Positions 1-6,911 of a stretch of DNA of 9,461 nucleotides are shown piece by piece; within the stretch, counting starts at the first letter, position 1, and the number at the start of each line of letters is the position of its first letter. The DNA is from Riemerella anatipestifer_F (GTDB lineage Bacteria; Bacteroidota; Bacteroidia; Flavobacteriales; Weeksellaceae), in the NCBI RefSeq assembly GCF_037861325.1, contig NZ_JAFELW010000011.1; one strand, given 5' to 3'. Both the position numbers and the translations under genes were made by a program. Below the pieces are notes generated by a model that saw only the letters and a program-made list of their open reading frames with translations, searched no databases and was not told where the DNA came from.

Positions 1-133
1 CTAACAGCGGTTTGGCAAAAGGCGGGGTTTCGTGCTTCGTAGAGCCATTTGTGCAAGGTTCAACATTTGTGCTTCGTATGAAATTTAGTGCTAAAAGTCC
101 CGCCCTTCGCCAAGCCGTTTCCCGTTACCTGCA
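1..133 (+). repeat. attC-like repeat A (short class), 5' edge cut by window
   Basis: The left arm begins CTAACAGCGGTTTGGC and the right arm ends GCCAAGCCGTTTCCCGTTA; the AAC-to-GTT span is 124 bp. The core stem pairs CGGTTTGGC with GCCAAGCCG, followed by a second stem block, GGCGGG with CCCGCC. The right arm has about four extra unpaired bases between the GTT box and the stem, as in most copies. The interior holds two GTGCTTCGTA-like stretches and lacks the inner hairpin of the long class. Its right end, GTTACCTGCA at 124-133, belongs to the following cassette and pairs with 1915-1924 rather than with its own left end. The bases before CTAAC are outside the window. Confidence 0.8.
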
Positions 134-159
134 ATATCTTACCAAACAACGATAATAAA

Positions 160-1911
160 ATGAGTAAAAAAGCACACTTTAAAATTGATCCGAAATTAGC
201 AGAGTTGTTAGGTGAAACATATAGATCTACTGAAGATGCTTTAAAAGAATTAATTGATAATGCATATGATGCTGATTCTGAAAATGTGAAAGTAACATTA
301 CCTGAAATTCTTGATAATGAACCAACAATTAAAATTGAAGATGATGGTACTGGAATGAAGGAAAATGAACTTAGAACTGAATATCTAAAGATTGCAAGTA
401 GTAGGTTTGTTAGAAAAGGAGCAACAACAAATCTAAAAAATCGTCCCGTAAAAGGTAGAAAAGGCATTGGAAAATTCTCAGGACTTATGGTTGCTGAGAT
501 TATGGAAGTAATTACTAAAGCAGGTGGAAAACAAACAACGCTAATTATTGTTAAAAGTGAACTAGCCAAACAAAATTACGAATTGGATAAAATTGATTTG
601 CCTATAAATGTTGTCGATTGTGATAAAGATGAACACGGAACTACAGTGATTTTAAGAGGTATTAATCAAAATTATCATTATCCAAATCCAGAAAAATTGA
701 AACAAATTTTAGTTTGGGATTATGGTAGAGTTAATGATTTTAATATTTATGTGAACGATGAAAAAATTGGCATCCAAGACTTTAATGGTACAACAATAGA
801 AAAGGAATTTTCTCTTGATGAAGATAAAAAAACAAAAATAATTTATACCATTTCTGATAAGCCTGTAAAACAACCAGGTTTAATTTACAGAGTAGGTGGA
901 AAAATTATTGGTAAACCAGAAAATTTTTTGAAAGACGATGAAATTATTCCTGATAAGTTAAAGAAGCGTATAGTTGGTGAAATAATCTGTGACGATTTGG
1001 ACGACTTTGTTACTGCCGATTGGGGGGCTATAATCGAAGGTAACAAATTGAATGAACTTATTAGGGAAGAAGTGAAAGAAGATTTGAAAACTTCCTTAAA
1101 CGAAGTTTACAAAACAGATATGCACTTGGCTAGATTAAGGTATAAACAGAGAATAAATAGAGAACTTCAAAAACTACCAGAGTATAAGAGAGAGTTTGCT
1201 GAAAAGTCTATTCAAAGAGTGCTTGAAAAATTTTATTATGAGAAGGAAGAAAAAGTAAACTCAATTATTTCTGTAATGATTGACGCTTTAGAGAAAGACT
1301 ATTATTGGAATGTTATATCTAATATTCAAAACTCAAGAGATGGAGATATAGAAAAGTTTGCCGAGGCATTGAGTGATTTTGGTTTTCTTGAAATGTCAAT
1401 AGTTACAAATCAAGCAATCAATAGACTTAGATTTTTAGATGAATTAGAATTATTGTCAAAAAATGAAAAAACTTTAGAAGATACTATACATAAAGCTTTA
1501 GAAAATAATTTGTGGGTACTGGGTAACGAGTACTCTATAATATTTTCAAACCAAACTTTATCAATAGCAATTAAACAATATCTAGATAAAAAATTTATTG
1601 GAAAAAGAGCAAATAAAAGACCTGACTTATTTTTAGGGATGAATATTTTAAGAAATTACTTACTTATTGAATTCAAAAGACCTTCATCTACAATTGGGAG
1701 AGATGCAGAAAGTCAAGCATTAAAGTATAGAGATGACTTAAATTCAGTAATTCATAATAAGTTAATCGAAATTATGGTGATAGGCGGAAAAGTGGATCCA
1801 AAAATATCATCGCATAATGAAAGAAGTGATGTTAAATTTTTGACTTATACAGAGATTATTTCAAATGCCAGAACGCAATTGAATTGGTTACTTGAAGAAT
1901 TAAAAAAATAG
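160..1911 (+). CDS. GHKL (MORC/Hsp90-like) ATPase fused to a C-terminal PD-(D/E)XK-like nuclease domain
   Basis: The protein has 583 residues. The N-terminal GHKL ATP-binding fold shows the N box (E30, D33, N34, D37), the G1 box DDGTGM (61-66) and the G2 box GRKGIGKFSG (99-108). A MORC-like second half follows (about 190-300), including GEIICDDLDDF at 273-283 and a conserved WG at 288-289. Next is a charged, helical, probably coiled-coil region (about 305-420). The C-terminus has RPD (487-489), EFK (504-506) and Q519, the D...ExK...Q pattern of PD-(D/E)XK nucleases, resembling Shedu/DUF4263-type domains. Prokaryotic MORC-like ATPases are known from restriction-modification and other defence loci, so a nucleotide-gated nuclease acting against foreign DNA is a reasonable inference but not shown. 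I chose the ATG at 160 because the upstream in-frame start at 88 lies inside repeat A and the N-terminal homology begins just after 160. It is the only gene of cassette 1, with about 35 bp of leader and no visible promoter. Confidence 0.8.
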   Translation: MSKKAHFKIDPKLAELLGETYRSTEDALKELIDNAYDADSENVKVTLPEILDNEPTIKIEDDGTGMKENELRTEYLKIASSRFVRKGATTNLKNRPVKGRKGIGKFSGLMVAEIMEVITKAGGKQTTLIIVKSELAKQNYELDKIDLPINVVDCDKDEHGTTVILRGINQNYHYPNPEKLKQILVWDYGRVNDFNIYVNDEKIGIQDFNGTTIEKEFSLDEDKKTKIIYTISDKPVKQPGLIYRVGGKIIGKPENFLKDDEIIPDKLKKRIVGEIICDDLDDFVTADWGAIIEGNKLNELIREEVKEDLKTSLNEVYKTDMHLARLRYKQRINRELQKLPEYKREFAEKSIQRVLEKFYYEKEEKVNSIISVMIDALEKDYYWNVISNIQNSRDGDIEKFAEALSDFGFLEMSIVTNQAINRLRFLDELELLSKNEKTLEDTIHKALENNLWVLGNEYSIIFSNQTLSIAIKQYLDKKFIGKRANKRPDLFLGMNILRNYLLIEFKRPSSTIGRDAESQALKYRDDLNSVIHNKLIEIMVIGGKVDPKISSHNERSDVKFLTYTEIISNARTQLNWLLEELKK

Positions 1912-1914
1912 TAC

Positions 1915-2112
1915 TGCAGGTAACATAGTATTTGCAAAAGGCTGGAAGTGGTGTTAAATTGAAAAGCAAAAATATTTAGTCGTATATGCTTTTCCGTATT
2001 GCTTTTTTCTTAGTTTAGCAATACGGGAAAAGCATCCGTTTCGGTTTGGTCGAAATTGAACAGATAGTTCAATTTAGCCCGCCCTTCGCAAATACTTTTC
2101 CCGTTAGGCGAT
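1915..2112 (+). repeat. attC-like repeat B (long class)
   Basis: It starts three bases after the ATPase-nuclease stop codon. Outer ends are TGCAGGTAAC (1915-1924) and GTTAGGCGAT (2103-2112); AAC to GTT is 184 bp. The core stem differs from the other copies but still pairs: AGTATTTGC with GCAAATACT. It has an inner hairpin, 1986-2003 with 2017-2035 (18 bp with one bulged G), whose loop-proximal bases are GCT and AGC. A third perfect 9-bp hairpin is AAATTGAAC (2053-2061) with GTTCAATTT (2067-2075). The left decamer pairs with the start of cassette 1 at 124, and the right decamer pairs with the end of cassette 2 at 4535. Confidence 0.8.
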
Positions 2113-2157
2113 ATTTTGGAAAAACGCAACTCATAATCAAACCTCGGAAATTTTTAA

Positions 2158-2166
2158 TAAATTTGC
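2158..2166 (+). promoter_or_regulatory. Possible Bacteroidota -7 promoter element for the endonuclease gene
   Basis: TAAATTTGC matches the TAnnTTTG consensus of the primary sigma factor in this phylum and lies 25 bp before the endonuclease ATG. No matching -33 TTG lies at the usual distance, so the call is weak. If real, it would let the endonuclease be expressed without read-through from cassette 1. Confidence 0.3.
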
Positions 2167-2190
2167 ACCGATTACTAACGAATAGAACGA

Positions 2191-2877
2191 ATGAAATTAT
2201 CAGGTACTGAATTATACGACAAACTTGTAAACGAATATAAAATTATTGGAGAAAAAGGAATAATCAACTTTTCACTTAAAGACCTTACAATTTCAATCGA
2301 AACCAAAGATACTGTCGGGAATTTACTACAAGAATGGCTAAAAGCGTGGCTGATGAAAGAAACGGTAGAGTTTGAAGAAAACCCAAATTCGCAGGTGTTT
2401 CCAGACTTCTATCTTGACAAACACAATAAAAAATTAGGACTTCTTGAGGTAAAAACATTTGATTGGGACAGAGGTCCGGGATTTGACTTAGCAAATTTTG
2501 ATGCTTATTGCAACTCGCTTTTGACTTCCGCCTATCGTTTGGATTCGGACTATTTAATTTTTGCTTATCAAATGAACGGAAGCGAACTCTCAATCAAAAA
2601 TGTTTGGATAAAAAAGATTTGGGAATTGGCGTGTCCAAGTAGCACTTATCCCTTGAAAGTACAAGAAAAGAAAAGTGTTATTTACAATATTCGACCGGGA
2701 GTTTGGTACTCTGAACGTTCAAGATTTAAACCGTTTAATTCTTTGGAAGAATTTCTTTCAGCTCTTAACGAAACCCGTTACCAATATCCGCAAACAAGAC
2801 ACACCAATGGTCATTGGCTGAAAAATGTGTTAAAAAATTACGAAGAACACACTGGAATTAAACTACAAGTTCGCTAA
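2191..2877 (+). CDS. Type II restriction endonuclease, probably NgoBV family
   Basis: The protein has 228 residues. The catalytic signature is clear: PD at 71-72, then ExK at 86-88 (LLEVKTF), with E48 as a possible extra acidic residue. This is the PD-(D/E)XK layout of Mg-dependent DNA endonucleases. The opening residues (SGTELYDKLVNEY) and overall length recall the NgoBV/NlaIV family, which cuts GGNNCC; that assignment is from memory of the family and is moderate. The gene converges on the cytosine methyltransferase gene with a 20-bp tail-to-tail overlap, the usual physical coupling of a restriction-modification pair. The overlap means each transcript is antisense to the 3' end of the other. 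Its partner methylase should protect the same site. It is the + strand gene of cassette 2 and starts 85 bp after the cassette boundary. Confidence 0.75.
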   Translation: MKLSGTELYDKLVNEYKIIGEKGIINFSLKDLTISIETKDTVGNLLQEWLKAWLMKETVEFEENPNSQVFPDFYLDKHNKKLGLLEVKTFDWDRGPGFDLANFDAYCNSLLTSAYRLDSDYLIFAYQMNGSELSIKNVWIKKIWELACPSSTYPLKVQEKKSVIYNIRPGVWYSERSRFKPFNSLEEFLSALNETRYQYPQTRHTNGHWLKNVLKNYEEHTGIKLQVR

Positions 2878-4183
2878 CGTAAACTTCCGCTAATTTATTC
2901 GCTACAAATTCTACAACAGGAACAGCAACTGTATTTCCTAATAAGTCAAAAGCATCATATTCTTTGGTCGGGATTTCATACCATTCGGGATAGCCAAACA
3001 ACCGTAAACCCTCACGAATGGTCAATCTACGTAAACCATTTCCGTCAGGAACAGCTAAACGAGAAACATCAGTCGCAACCAAAGTAGGAGCTATATCTTT
3101 CGGGTCAAGGACTTTATTCACTTCAAAACTCAATTTCCCAGTTACAATATTGTAGCCTTTTGGTTTGGTTTCATCATATTCACGAGAAGTAGCAATGCCA
3201 TTTTCTGTTTCCGTTCTTACCAATTTTTTAGGATGTTCTAATCTTAAATAACCTTTGGAACTTAAATCATCTAACAAAGATTTTAGCTCTTTTTTTGGCA
3301 AATCAATAAAAGTATTTATTTGCTCCAAAGTCAAAGGCATTCCATCCATCCAGTCAATTCCGATTTCTTCTGCCCATTGCTTTTTACGCCTTTGCTTGAA
3401 TAACTGATTTAAGATTTCGGCTTGTTGTTTAGACACACTTCCTTTGATTTCAATATCCCAACTGTGAATATTGTTGTCTCCTCCTCTTTTGTCTTTTATG
3501 GATTTCCCAAGCAAATCTTCAATAGAAAAATGCGATAATAATTTATCAATAAAATCAGATTTCAATGTTGGCAAACCACTTTCCAAGATACTTTCCAAAA
3601 CCTTAAAACGTGGCTCATTTCCGCTTAAATCAATTTTCTCATCTTTCGTTCCAATAATAAAAATCCGCTTACGAGATTGCGGTAAACCAAACTCCAAACT
3701 ATCAAAAACTTTCCAACTTGTTTTATAACCCAAATCATTTTCAAGCGTGTGTAAAATGGTTTTTAAGGTTCTCCCGATTTCATCATTTTTATTTTCTAAA
3801 TCGTGCTTGACCAAACCTTCCACATTTTCCAAAATAAAACCATACGGTTTTTTATCTCTCAAAATTCGTTCTATTTCAAAAAACAAAGTTCCTCTTGTAT
3901 CTAAAAAACCTTGTCGTTTTCCACCTGCACTAAACGGTTGACAAGGAAAACCACCCAACAGAAAATCAAAATCAGGAATAAATTCGTTGTGGATTTCAAA
4001 AATATCTCCAGCTAAAAATTCGTGTCCAAAATTGTGTTTTAAAGTTTTTACTGCATATGGTTTTATTTCCGAAGTCATTACACATTCGGTTTTTACACCT
4101 GCATTTTTGAATGCTTGTTCAAACCCTAAACGAATACCGCCAAGACCAGCAAATAAATCAATGAATTTTACAGTATTTCTCAT
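2858..4183 (-). CDS. DNA (cytosine-5)-methyltransferase, modification partner of the endonuclease
   Basis: The protein has 441 residues with all main C5-methylase motifs in order. These are motif I DLFAGLGG (9-16, AdoMet binding), motif IV GGFPCQPFS (77-85, catalytic C81), motif VI ENVEG (119-123) and motif VIII QSRKRIFIIG (169-178). A long variable target-recognition region follows (about 181-360), then TLVATD near 367 and the C-terminal LLGNTVAVPVV (414-424, motif X). The recognition region contains a charged helical stretch (about 255-320) resembling a small winged-helix-type insert. It methylates cytosine at carbon 5, presumably at the site cut by the neighbouring enzyme. It is transcribed against the cassette direction. 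Its ATG overlaps the upstream DUF6471 stop codon as ATGA, so the two are probably translationally coupled. No residue expected for catalysis is missing. Confidence 0.9.
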   Translation of the reverse strand: MRNTVKFIDLFAGLGGIRLGFEQAFKNAGVKTECVMTSEIKPYAVKTLKHNFGHEFLAGDIFEIHNEFIPDFDFLLGGFPCQPFSAGGKRQGFLDTRGTLFFEIERILRDKKPYGFILENVEGLVKHDLENKNDEIGRTLKTILHTLENDLGYKTSWKVFDSLEFGLPQSRKRIFIIGTKDEKIDLSGNEPRFKVLESILESGLPTLKSDFIDKLLSHFSIEDLLGKSIKDKRGGDNNIHSWDIEIKGSVSKQQAEILNQLFKQRRKKQWAEEIGIDWMDGMPLTLEQINTFIDLPKKELKSLLDDLSSKGYLRLEHPKKLVRTETENGIATSREYDETKPKGYNIVTGKLSFEVNKVLDPKDIAPTLVATDVSRLAVPDGNGLRRLTIREGLRLFGYPEWYEIPTKEYDAFDLLGNTVAVPVVEFVANKLAEVYVSELVV

Positions 4184-4458
4184 TTCACATTAGATTTATA
4201 AGGTTCAACAGGTTCTGCAACCATCAATAATTGACTTTCATAATCTTCAATTTCGATTTTATGACAACCAATAACGGTTAAACATTGTAATAAAAAACAA
4301 GCACTAAATTTTCCTCGACTAATCTTGCTGTCAATACTTGCTTTCGTTTCTTCGATGCCTATTTCATTCAACATCAAAGCTAAATCCGAATTAGAAACAC
4401 CTCGTTTGACTAATTCAGACTTCAATAATCGTTTTGCTTTGTCATTCCAATTTACCAT
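4180..4458 (-). CDS. Small DUF6471-type protein, possible regulator of the restriction-modification set
   Basis: The protein has 92 residues. The segment from about 10 to 65 (LLKSELVKRGVSNSDLALML, then an IEETKASIDSKISRGKFS stretch and FLLQCLTVIG) matches my memory of the DUF6471 family and has the look of a compact helix-turn-helix: alternating short helices with a basic patch around K45-K50. It is the first gene of the leftward pair and overlaps the methyltransferase start by four bases. That position suits a transcriptional controller or an accessory protein for the methylase, but neither role is shown by the sequence. A canonical C.protein (XRE-type with an adjacent C-box) is not evident. 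Its promoter must lie in the roughly 75 bp before repeat C; I see AT-rich DNA there but no convincing consensus. Confidence 0.7.
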   Translation of the reverse strand: MVNWNDKAKRLLKSELVKRGVSNSDLALMLNEIGIEETKASIDSKISRGKFSACFLLQCLTVIGCHKIEIEDYESQLLMVAEPVEPYKSNVK

Positions 4459-4534
4459 AACCGAAAACTTTTCACTTGCAATATTCGATAATAATTTTCA
4501 TATATGCAAATAAAAAGGCGAAAATAATAAAAAC

Positions 4535-4735
4535 ATCGCCTAACATCGGTTTTGCAAAAGAGCGGGTTAAGTGCAAAGTTCAACATTTGTGCTTTTTATC
4601 CGCAAAAACCATTTTTCTTTTGCTCTTTTTTCTAATTTAGCAAAAAGAAAAAATGGTTTTGCTAACGTTAGTGCAAAATTGAAAGTTAGGTTTTTCTACT
4701 CCGCTTCTTCGCAAAGCCGTTTCCCGTTGGCGGTA
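4535..4735 (+). repeat. attC-like repeat C (long class)
   Basis: Outer ends are ATCGCCTAAC (4535-4544) and GTTGGCGGTA (4726-4735); AAC to GTT is 187 bp. The core stem is CGGTTTTGC with GCAAAGCCG. The inner hairpin pairs about 4602-4624 with 4639-4662 around a T-rich loop. Two imperfect direct copies flank the inner hairpin, each running from GTGCAAA through a TTGAA/TTCAA stretch to TCCGC, about 33 bp long. The left decamer pairs with 2103-2112 (start of cassette 2), and the right decamer pairs with 5657-5666 (end of cassette 3). Confidence 0.85.
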
Positions 4736-4879
4736 ATTTTACCAAACAGAATGTTGAACATAAAAAAGTATAATCCGATGAAGCTATAAGTAACTGTCCA
4801 AAATAAACAACGTAAAACTTTTTCATTGCTTTCAAAAAGTAGTGAAAATTTCTATTATCAACATTTAAAAATTAGAAAA

Positions 4880-5650
4880 ATGACACAGTTACAAATGATT
4901 GACAAAACAAAATATATAGCTCAACAAGACGAAAATGTTTCCGCCGTTTTTATGTATGGTTCATTTACCAAAAACGAAGGAGACAAATATTCTGACATCG
5001 AATTTTACATCTTCTTGAAAAATAAAGAAAATTTCTCGACAGAAAAATGGGTAAATCAAATTCATCCTTTGGCTTTATATTTTACAAACGAATATGGAAG
5101 TGAAGTTGCTATTTTCGAGAATATGGTCAGAGGAGAATTCCATTTTTTAAAAACGGAGGAAATTGAAATTATCAAATCTTGGGACGGAATTGTTGAATTT
5201 AGCGATTTTGACCAAATGAACCTAACCGACAAAGATGGACTTTTAACGAAAACGCTTAATCAAATCAAAACGAAATCGCCCGAAAGAATAACAAATGAAA
5301 ATATTTTGTGGTTAAGCCAATCATTACTGAATGTTGTACTGACAACAAGCAACTTGATTAAACGAGAAGAATTTGCTCACGCTCATCACAGTTTATCAAA
5401 TGTGCAGAAATACTTGCTTTGGCTTATAAGAGCAAGAACAAGCAAAACGCAACATTGGGAAAGTCCGACTAAAAGTCTCGAAAAGGACATTGACACGATT
5501 TGGTATTCAGAGTATAAAAAAGTAACATCAGATTTAAATCCCAAAAACATCGTTTTGGCTTTTGAGAACTCATTAAATTTATCGGAAAAACTATTTGATG
5601 AACTAAATATTGAACCCAAACTGAAAGAAATCCTACACAAAATAAGATAA
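4880..5650 (+). CDS. lnu: Lincosamide-type nucleotidyltransferase, Lnu(B)/Lnu(F)-like
   Basis: The protein has 256 residues from the ATG at 4880. The nucleotidyltransferase core is near the N-terminus: QDENVSAVFMYGSFTKNEGD followed by KYSDIEFYIF, giving the GS...D-x-E signature that binds nucleotide and metal. The further block YFTNEYGSEVAIFENMVRGEFHF is characteristic of the Lnu(B)/Lnu(F)/Lnu(H) group as I recall it. These enzymes transfer AMP to lincosamides such as lincomycin and clindamycin in the cytoplasm and inactivate them. A related aminoglycoside or other substrate cannot be excluded. An in-frame ATG at 4826 would add 18 residues. I prefer 4880 because family homology starts there and it is preceded by an A-rich stretch typical of this phylum. 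It is the only gene of cassette 3; relatives (lnu(F)) are known integron cassettes in Proteobacteria. Confidence 0.8.
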   Translation: MTQLQMIDKTKYIAQQDENVSAVFMYGSFTKNEGDKYSDIEFYIFLKNKENFSTEKWVNQIHPLALYFTNEYGSEVAIFENMVRGEFHFLKTEEIEIIKSWDGIVEFSDFDQMNLTDKDGLLTKTLNQIKTKSPERITNENILWLSQSLLNVVLTTSNLIKREEFAHAHHSLSNVQKYLLWLIRARTSKTQHWESPTKSLEKDIDTIWYSEYKKVTSDLNPKNIVLAFENSLNLSEKLFDELNIEPKLKEILHKIR

Positions 5651-5656
5651 AAAAAC

Positions 5657-5857
5657 TACCGCCAACATCGGTTTTGCAAAAGAGCGGGTTAAGTGGTTAA
5701 TTCAAGGTTTGTGCATTTAATCCGCAAAACCATTTTTTATTTGCTTTTAAAATGTAAATTAGCAAATAGAAAAAATGGTTTTGCTTAAGTTAGTTCAAAA
5801 TTGAAAGTTTAGTCTTTCTAATCCGCTCCTTCGCAAAGCCGTCAAACGTTAGCAGTA
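5657..5857 (+). repeat. attC-like repeat D (long class)
   Basis: It begins seven bases after the nucleotidyltransferase stop codon. Outer ends are TACCGCCAAC (5657-5666) and GTTAGCAGTA (5848-5857); AAC to GTT is 187 bp, the same as C and F. It is close to C in sequence. The core stem is CGGTTTTGC with GCAAAGCCG. The inner hairpin pairs about 5724-5745 with 5761-5784. The right shoulder reads CGTCAAACGTT instead of CGTTTCCCGTT, a variant partly shared with E. Decamers pair with 4726 (left end) and 6714 (right end). Confidence 0.85.
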
Positions 5858-5890
5858 ATGGTAGGACGACCCAACAGACAATGAAGTGAT

Positions 5891-6685
5891 ATGCAAAAAA
5901 CGACATTTAAGATAGCAAAAATGGACTGTCCATCAGAAGAACAAATGATTCGGATGAAACTTGACGATTTGACAAATATTCAATCGTTAGAATTTGACAT
6001 ACCCAACCGACTTTTACACGTTTTTCATATAGACAATAATGAACAAATTTTTCAGCGACTTGACACATTAAAATTTGACACTTCAATTCTCTCGACTGTT
6101 TCGGTTGACAATTTTACAGCAACTGACAATCAAAATGACGAAAGAAAAACCTTATGGACTGTTTTAATAATAAATTTTTTGTTTTTCGCCATTGAAATTG
6201 TAACAGGACTTATATCAAACTCAATGGGCTTGGTTGCCGACAGTTTAGATATGCTGGCTGACAGTATTGTTTATGGACTTGCATTAATTGCTGTTGGCGG
6301 AACAGTAGTCAGAAAAAAGAATATCGCAAAATTTGCAGGATACTTTCAAATTCTTCTTGCTGTAATTGGTTTTATAGAGGTAGTCAGACGATTTATTGGA
6401 GTCGAGAAAATGCCTGACTTTCAAACAATGATTTTCGTTTCGATTGTAGCGTTAATAGCTAATGTTATTTGTCTGTATTTATTGCAAAAGAGAAAAAGCA
6501 AAGAAGCTCATATGCAAGCAAGTATGATTTTTACTTCAAATGACATAATCATAAATTCGGGAGTAATTACAGCAGGACTTTTGGTTAATTGGCTCAATTC
6601 AGGTTATCCCGACTTAATTATTGGAGCAATTGTATTTGTCATTGTAGCGAGAGGAGCTTACAGAATTTTACAGCTATCAAAATGA
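5891..6685 (+). CDS. Cation diffusion facilitator-like transporter with N-terminal HMA-like domain
   Basis: The protein has 264 residues. Residues 1-70 resemble a heavy-metal-associated fold with a single-cysteine motif (MDCPSEEQ, 11-18) instead of CxxC. Six hydrophobic segments follow at about 89-107, 112-135, 147-167, 178-197, 210-232 and 240-257. Segment 2 carries D117, D120 and D124 (DSLDMLAD), equivalent to the metal-binding HxxxD/DxxxD of CDF exporters. Segment 5 carries ND at 217-218, but the position four residues before D218 is F214 rather than His or Asp. The protein ends right after segment 6, so the usual cytoplasmic C-terminal domain is absent. The role is probably divalent metal efflux at the inner membrane; the metal cannot be predicted. 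It is the only gene of cassette 4, starts about 40 bp after the boundary and has no visible promoter, so expression probably depends on read-through. Confidence 0.8.
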   Translation: MQKTTFKIAKMDCPSEEQMIRMKLDDLTNIQSLEFDIPNRLLHVFHIDNNEQIFQRLDTLKFDTSILSTVSVDNFTATDNQNDERKTLWTVLIINFLFFAIEIVTGLISNSMGLVADSLDMLADSIVYGLALIAVGGTVVRKKNIAKFAGYFQILLAVIGFIEVVRRFIGVEKMPDFQTMIFVSIVALIANVICLYLLQKRKSKEAHMQASMIFTSNDIIINSGVITAGLLVNWLNSGYPDLIIGAIVFVIVARGAYRILQLSK

Positions 6686-6713
6686 CGACTGACAAGACAA
6701 CGGAAGAAACCAC

Positions 6714-6851
6714 TACTGCTAACAGCGGTTTTGCGTCAGGCGAGGTGACGTGCTTCGTATGAGCATTTGTGCTAAATTTGAGCTTTCGGCTTCGTATCAA
6801 GGTTAATGCTAAAATCCCGCCCGAACGCCAAGCCCAGAAACGTTATGTGAA
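6714..6851 (+). repeat. attC-like repeat E (short class)
   Basis: Outer ends are TACTGCTAAC (6714-6723) and GTTATGTGAA (6842-6851); AAC to GTT is 124 bp, identical in length to repeat A. Left arm AACAGCGGTTTTGCG opposes right arm CGCCAAGCCCAGAAACGTT. It shares the GTGCTTCGTA motif with A and has no long inner hairpin. The left decamer pairs with the start of cassette 4 at 5848, and the right decamer pairs with 8288-8297, the end of cassette 5. Confidence 0.8.
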
Positions 6852-6889
6852 AGAATAAAACGGCACCTCCAAAAAAGAAAGTACCGTTT
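6852..6889 (-). terminator. Probable terminator of the esterase gene
   Basis: On the minus strand, AAACGGTAC (6889-6881) pairs with GTGCCGTTT (6866-6858) over nine base pairs, one of them G-U, around a 14-base loop. It is followed by the U-rich run TTTTATTCTTT. It lies about 22 bp beyond the esterase stop codon and inside cassette 5, so the cassette carries its own transcript end. Confidence 0.55.
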
Positions 6890-6911
6890 CGAAATCAAAT
6901 TTACATTATTC

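Noticed and set aside
60..569. Minus-strand open frame of 169 codons opposite the start of the ATPase-nuclease gene
   Set aside because: It lies antisense to the conserved GHKL motifs, extends into repeat A and has a low-complexity S/F/L-rich translation typical of a shadow frame.
4602..4662. Inner hairpins of the long repeats as transcription terminators
   Set aside because: The stems are A/T-rich and followed by mixed sequence rather than a T-run. They are also conserved as part of the repeat regardless of gene direction.
4751..4789. Twelve-codon frame (MLNIKKYNPMKL) and a 7-bp hairpin at 4817-4840 before the nucleotidyltransferase gene, as a possible regulatory leader
   Set aside because: There is no promoter box nearby, the hairpin is only A/T plus one pair, and the frame does not overlap it. 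The support is weaker than for the esterase leader.
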